NCBI GenBank assembly: GCA_016721305.1
Contig: JADKIH010000003.1
Span: 1-64,000, forward strand
DNA length: 64,000 nt
Source: Bacteroidota bacterium
Lineage (GTDB): Bacteria; Bacteroidota; Bacteroidia; AKYH767-A; 2013-40CM-41-45
Direction: 5' to 3'
Position 1 is the first letter of the stretch, and each line of letters begins with the position of its first letter. This document shows positions 63,260-64,000 of this stretch, piece by piece. The notes below the pieces were generated by a model, which saw only the letters and a list, made by a program, of their open reading frames with translations, made no database searches and had not been told where the DNA came from. Position numbers and translations under genes: made by a program.

Positions 63260-64000
63260 ATGAAACCAAAACTTAAGCTTCTATTTCTTCTGTCACTATT
63301 TTCCATTACAAATTCTGTAAACGCTCAATACTTTATTCCCTGGCCGGAATTATATGGTAGCATTTCAAACAGAACTATGGCTATCGTATTGCCGGATACA
63401 ACAACTGCACAAGGAAAATCTTTTTTTGAAATTGTAAATGCACAATTGCAAAAAGACTGGAAATTCAGTACAGTAAAATGGATGTCCACCGAAGAGTATT
63501 CCGGTATTGTAGAACGTGCTGACACAAATTATCTGCTATTCAATATTTCAGATGCAAATTATGGTCATACAAAATCTATGACTTCTTGGACACCTTCAAA
63601 TCAGGTAACCTATACAAATGGAGTTGCGAAAGTACAGCCTACGGAATGGACTGCGAAGACGCGACAAGTACAAGGTTTGTCTTACGATTATATGAGAGTT
63701 GCTCTAAAAGGGCCTACTACTCCAGGAAATAGTACAAGGTTTGTTGCAGTTGATTTGGTTCCAAGAGGCATGGACGAAGGTGATATGGTTTTCGTAATCC
63801 AACAGTTTTCGCGAATGGTAAACGCATCTAAAAATAGAATAAGTGGTCTTGATTATTTCGATGCTGAAAAAAATGTAGAGTATATTAAGAATAAAACTCT
63901 GCTTATCCCTCGTGAATATCTTGATGATGATGATTCATTAAAACTACCTAAAAAATTAGAGTACCCATTTAAGGTCACCTCGTTGCAGGAAATGAATCTT
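63260..64000 (+). CDS. Secreted protein of unknown function, cut by window end
   Basis: An open frame from the ATG at 63260 running past the end of the window (247 codons visible). The first 23 residues form a signal peptide ending in VNAQ (MKPKLKLLFLLSLFSITNSV lead). The visible mature region begins YFIPWPELYGSISNR and contains TVKWMSTEEYSGIVERADTNYLLFNISD and RFVAVDLVPRGMDEGDMVFVIQQFSRMVNASKN; it does not match a family I recognise. It is probably a periplasmic or surface protein. A T9SS tail, if present, would be outside the window. It starts 28 bp after asd. Confidence 0.75.
   Translation, partial: MKPKLKLLFLLSLFSITNSVNAQYFIPWPELYGSISNRTMAIVLPDTTTAQGKSFFEIVNAQLQKDWKFSTVKWMSTEEYSGIVERADTNYLLFNISDANYGHTKSMTSWTPSNQVTYTNGVAKVQPTEWTAKTRQVQGLSYDYMRVALKGPTTPGNSTRFVAVDLVPRGMDEGDMVFVIQQFSRMVNASKNRISGLDYFDAEKNVEYIKNKTLLIPREYLDDDDSLKLPKKLEYPFKVTSLQEMNL

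Overview
The window is a chromosomal segment of a Bacteroidota bacterium. The evidence is about ten secreted proteins ending in type IX secretion (T9SS) C-terminal domains, promoter boxes of the Bacteroidota form TANNTTTG, almost no Shine-Dalgarno sequences, and the gene order ileS - dksA/traR - lspA. Family or genus cannot be fixed from the sequence. No tRNA, rRNA, CRISPR array, prophage or transposase gene was seen.

Layout. 1-7.3 kb: a PQQ-type propeller protein, a small secreted protein, a GreA/GreB-like factor, a WYL regulator, a DinB protein and a two-component pair (LuxR-type regulator and TPR histidine kinase). 7.4-12.4 kb: three T9SS cargo genes (CotH/lamin-tail, duplicated-module protein, arylsulfotransferase-like). 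12.8-21 kb: thiL, a second DinB, a YitT transporter, aminopeptidase P, a degenerate peptidase with DnaJ-like zinc knuckles, and a P-type cation ATPase. 21-26.6 kb: an M43 peptidase, a giant CotH/lamin-tail protein and a small secreted protein. 26.7-38.9 kb: M28 peptidase, gpsA, uvrC, a second M28 peptidase, lspA, dksA/traR and ileS. 39-44.4 kb: DUF2061 protein, outer-membrane barrel, DEAH helicase, BNR/YCF48-like T9SS protein. 44.8-50.8 kb: norC-norB-like pair, class II ribonucleotide reductase nrdJ, di-heme cytochrome c. 51.4-64 kb: CHAD-like protein, an NmrA oxidoreductase divergent from an HxlR regulator, LamG T9SS protein, RidA, GIY-YIG protein, three more secreted proteins, asd, and a secreted protein cut by the window end.

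Two features run through the whole segment. First, intergenic spaces are filled with arrays of short 8-10 bp words (TTAGCTGA/TTAGCTAA, CGCAGATCT, CACGAG, CGCAACTCG, CACTAAGA, TTGAATATT and others). Many form inverted pairs around cores of about 100 bp, like MITEs or REP/BIME elements, and many supply or abut the stop codons of neighbouring genes. One array lies in frame inside ileS and another extends lspA. Second, at least six genes (WYL regulator, P-type ATPase, the dksA region, YCF48-like protein, norB, nrdJ) are broken by a single base, in most cases in a short homopolymer. Restoring one base rebuilds canonical motifs, which points to uncorrected long-read consensus errors more than to recoding. 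The third lamin-tail domain of the giant CotH protein instead carries a real-looking deletion.

The most interesting biology is the word-repeat landscape, a NorB-like subunit that appears to lack key metal ligands, the Lys/Ala/Pro-rich tail that seems to be fused to a DksA-type factor, an HxlR operator overlapping divergent promoters, and a candidate small RNA near 57.2 kb.
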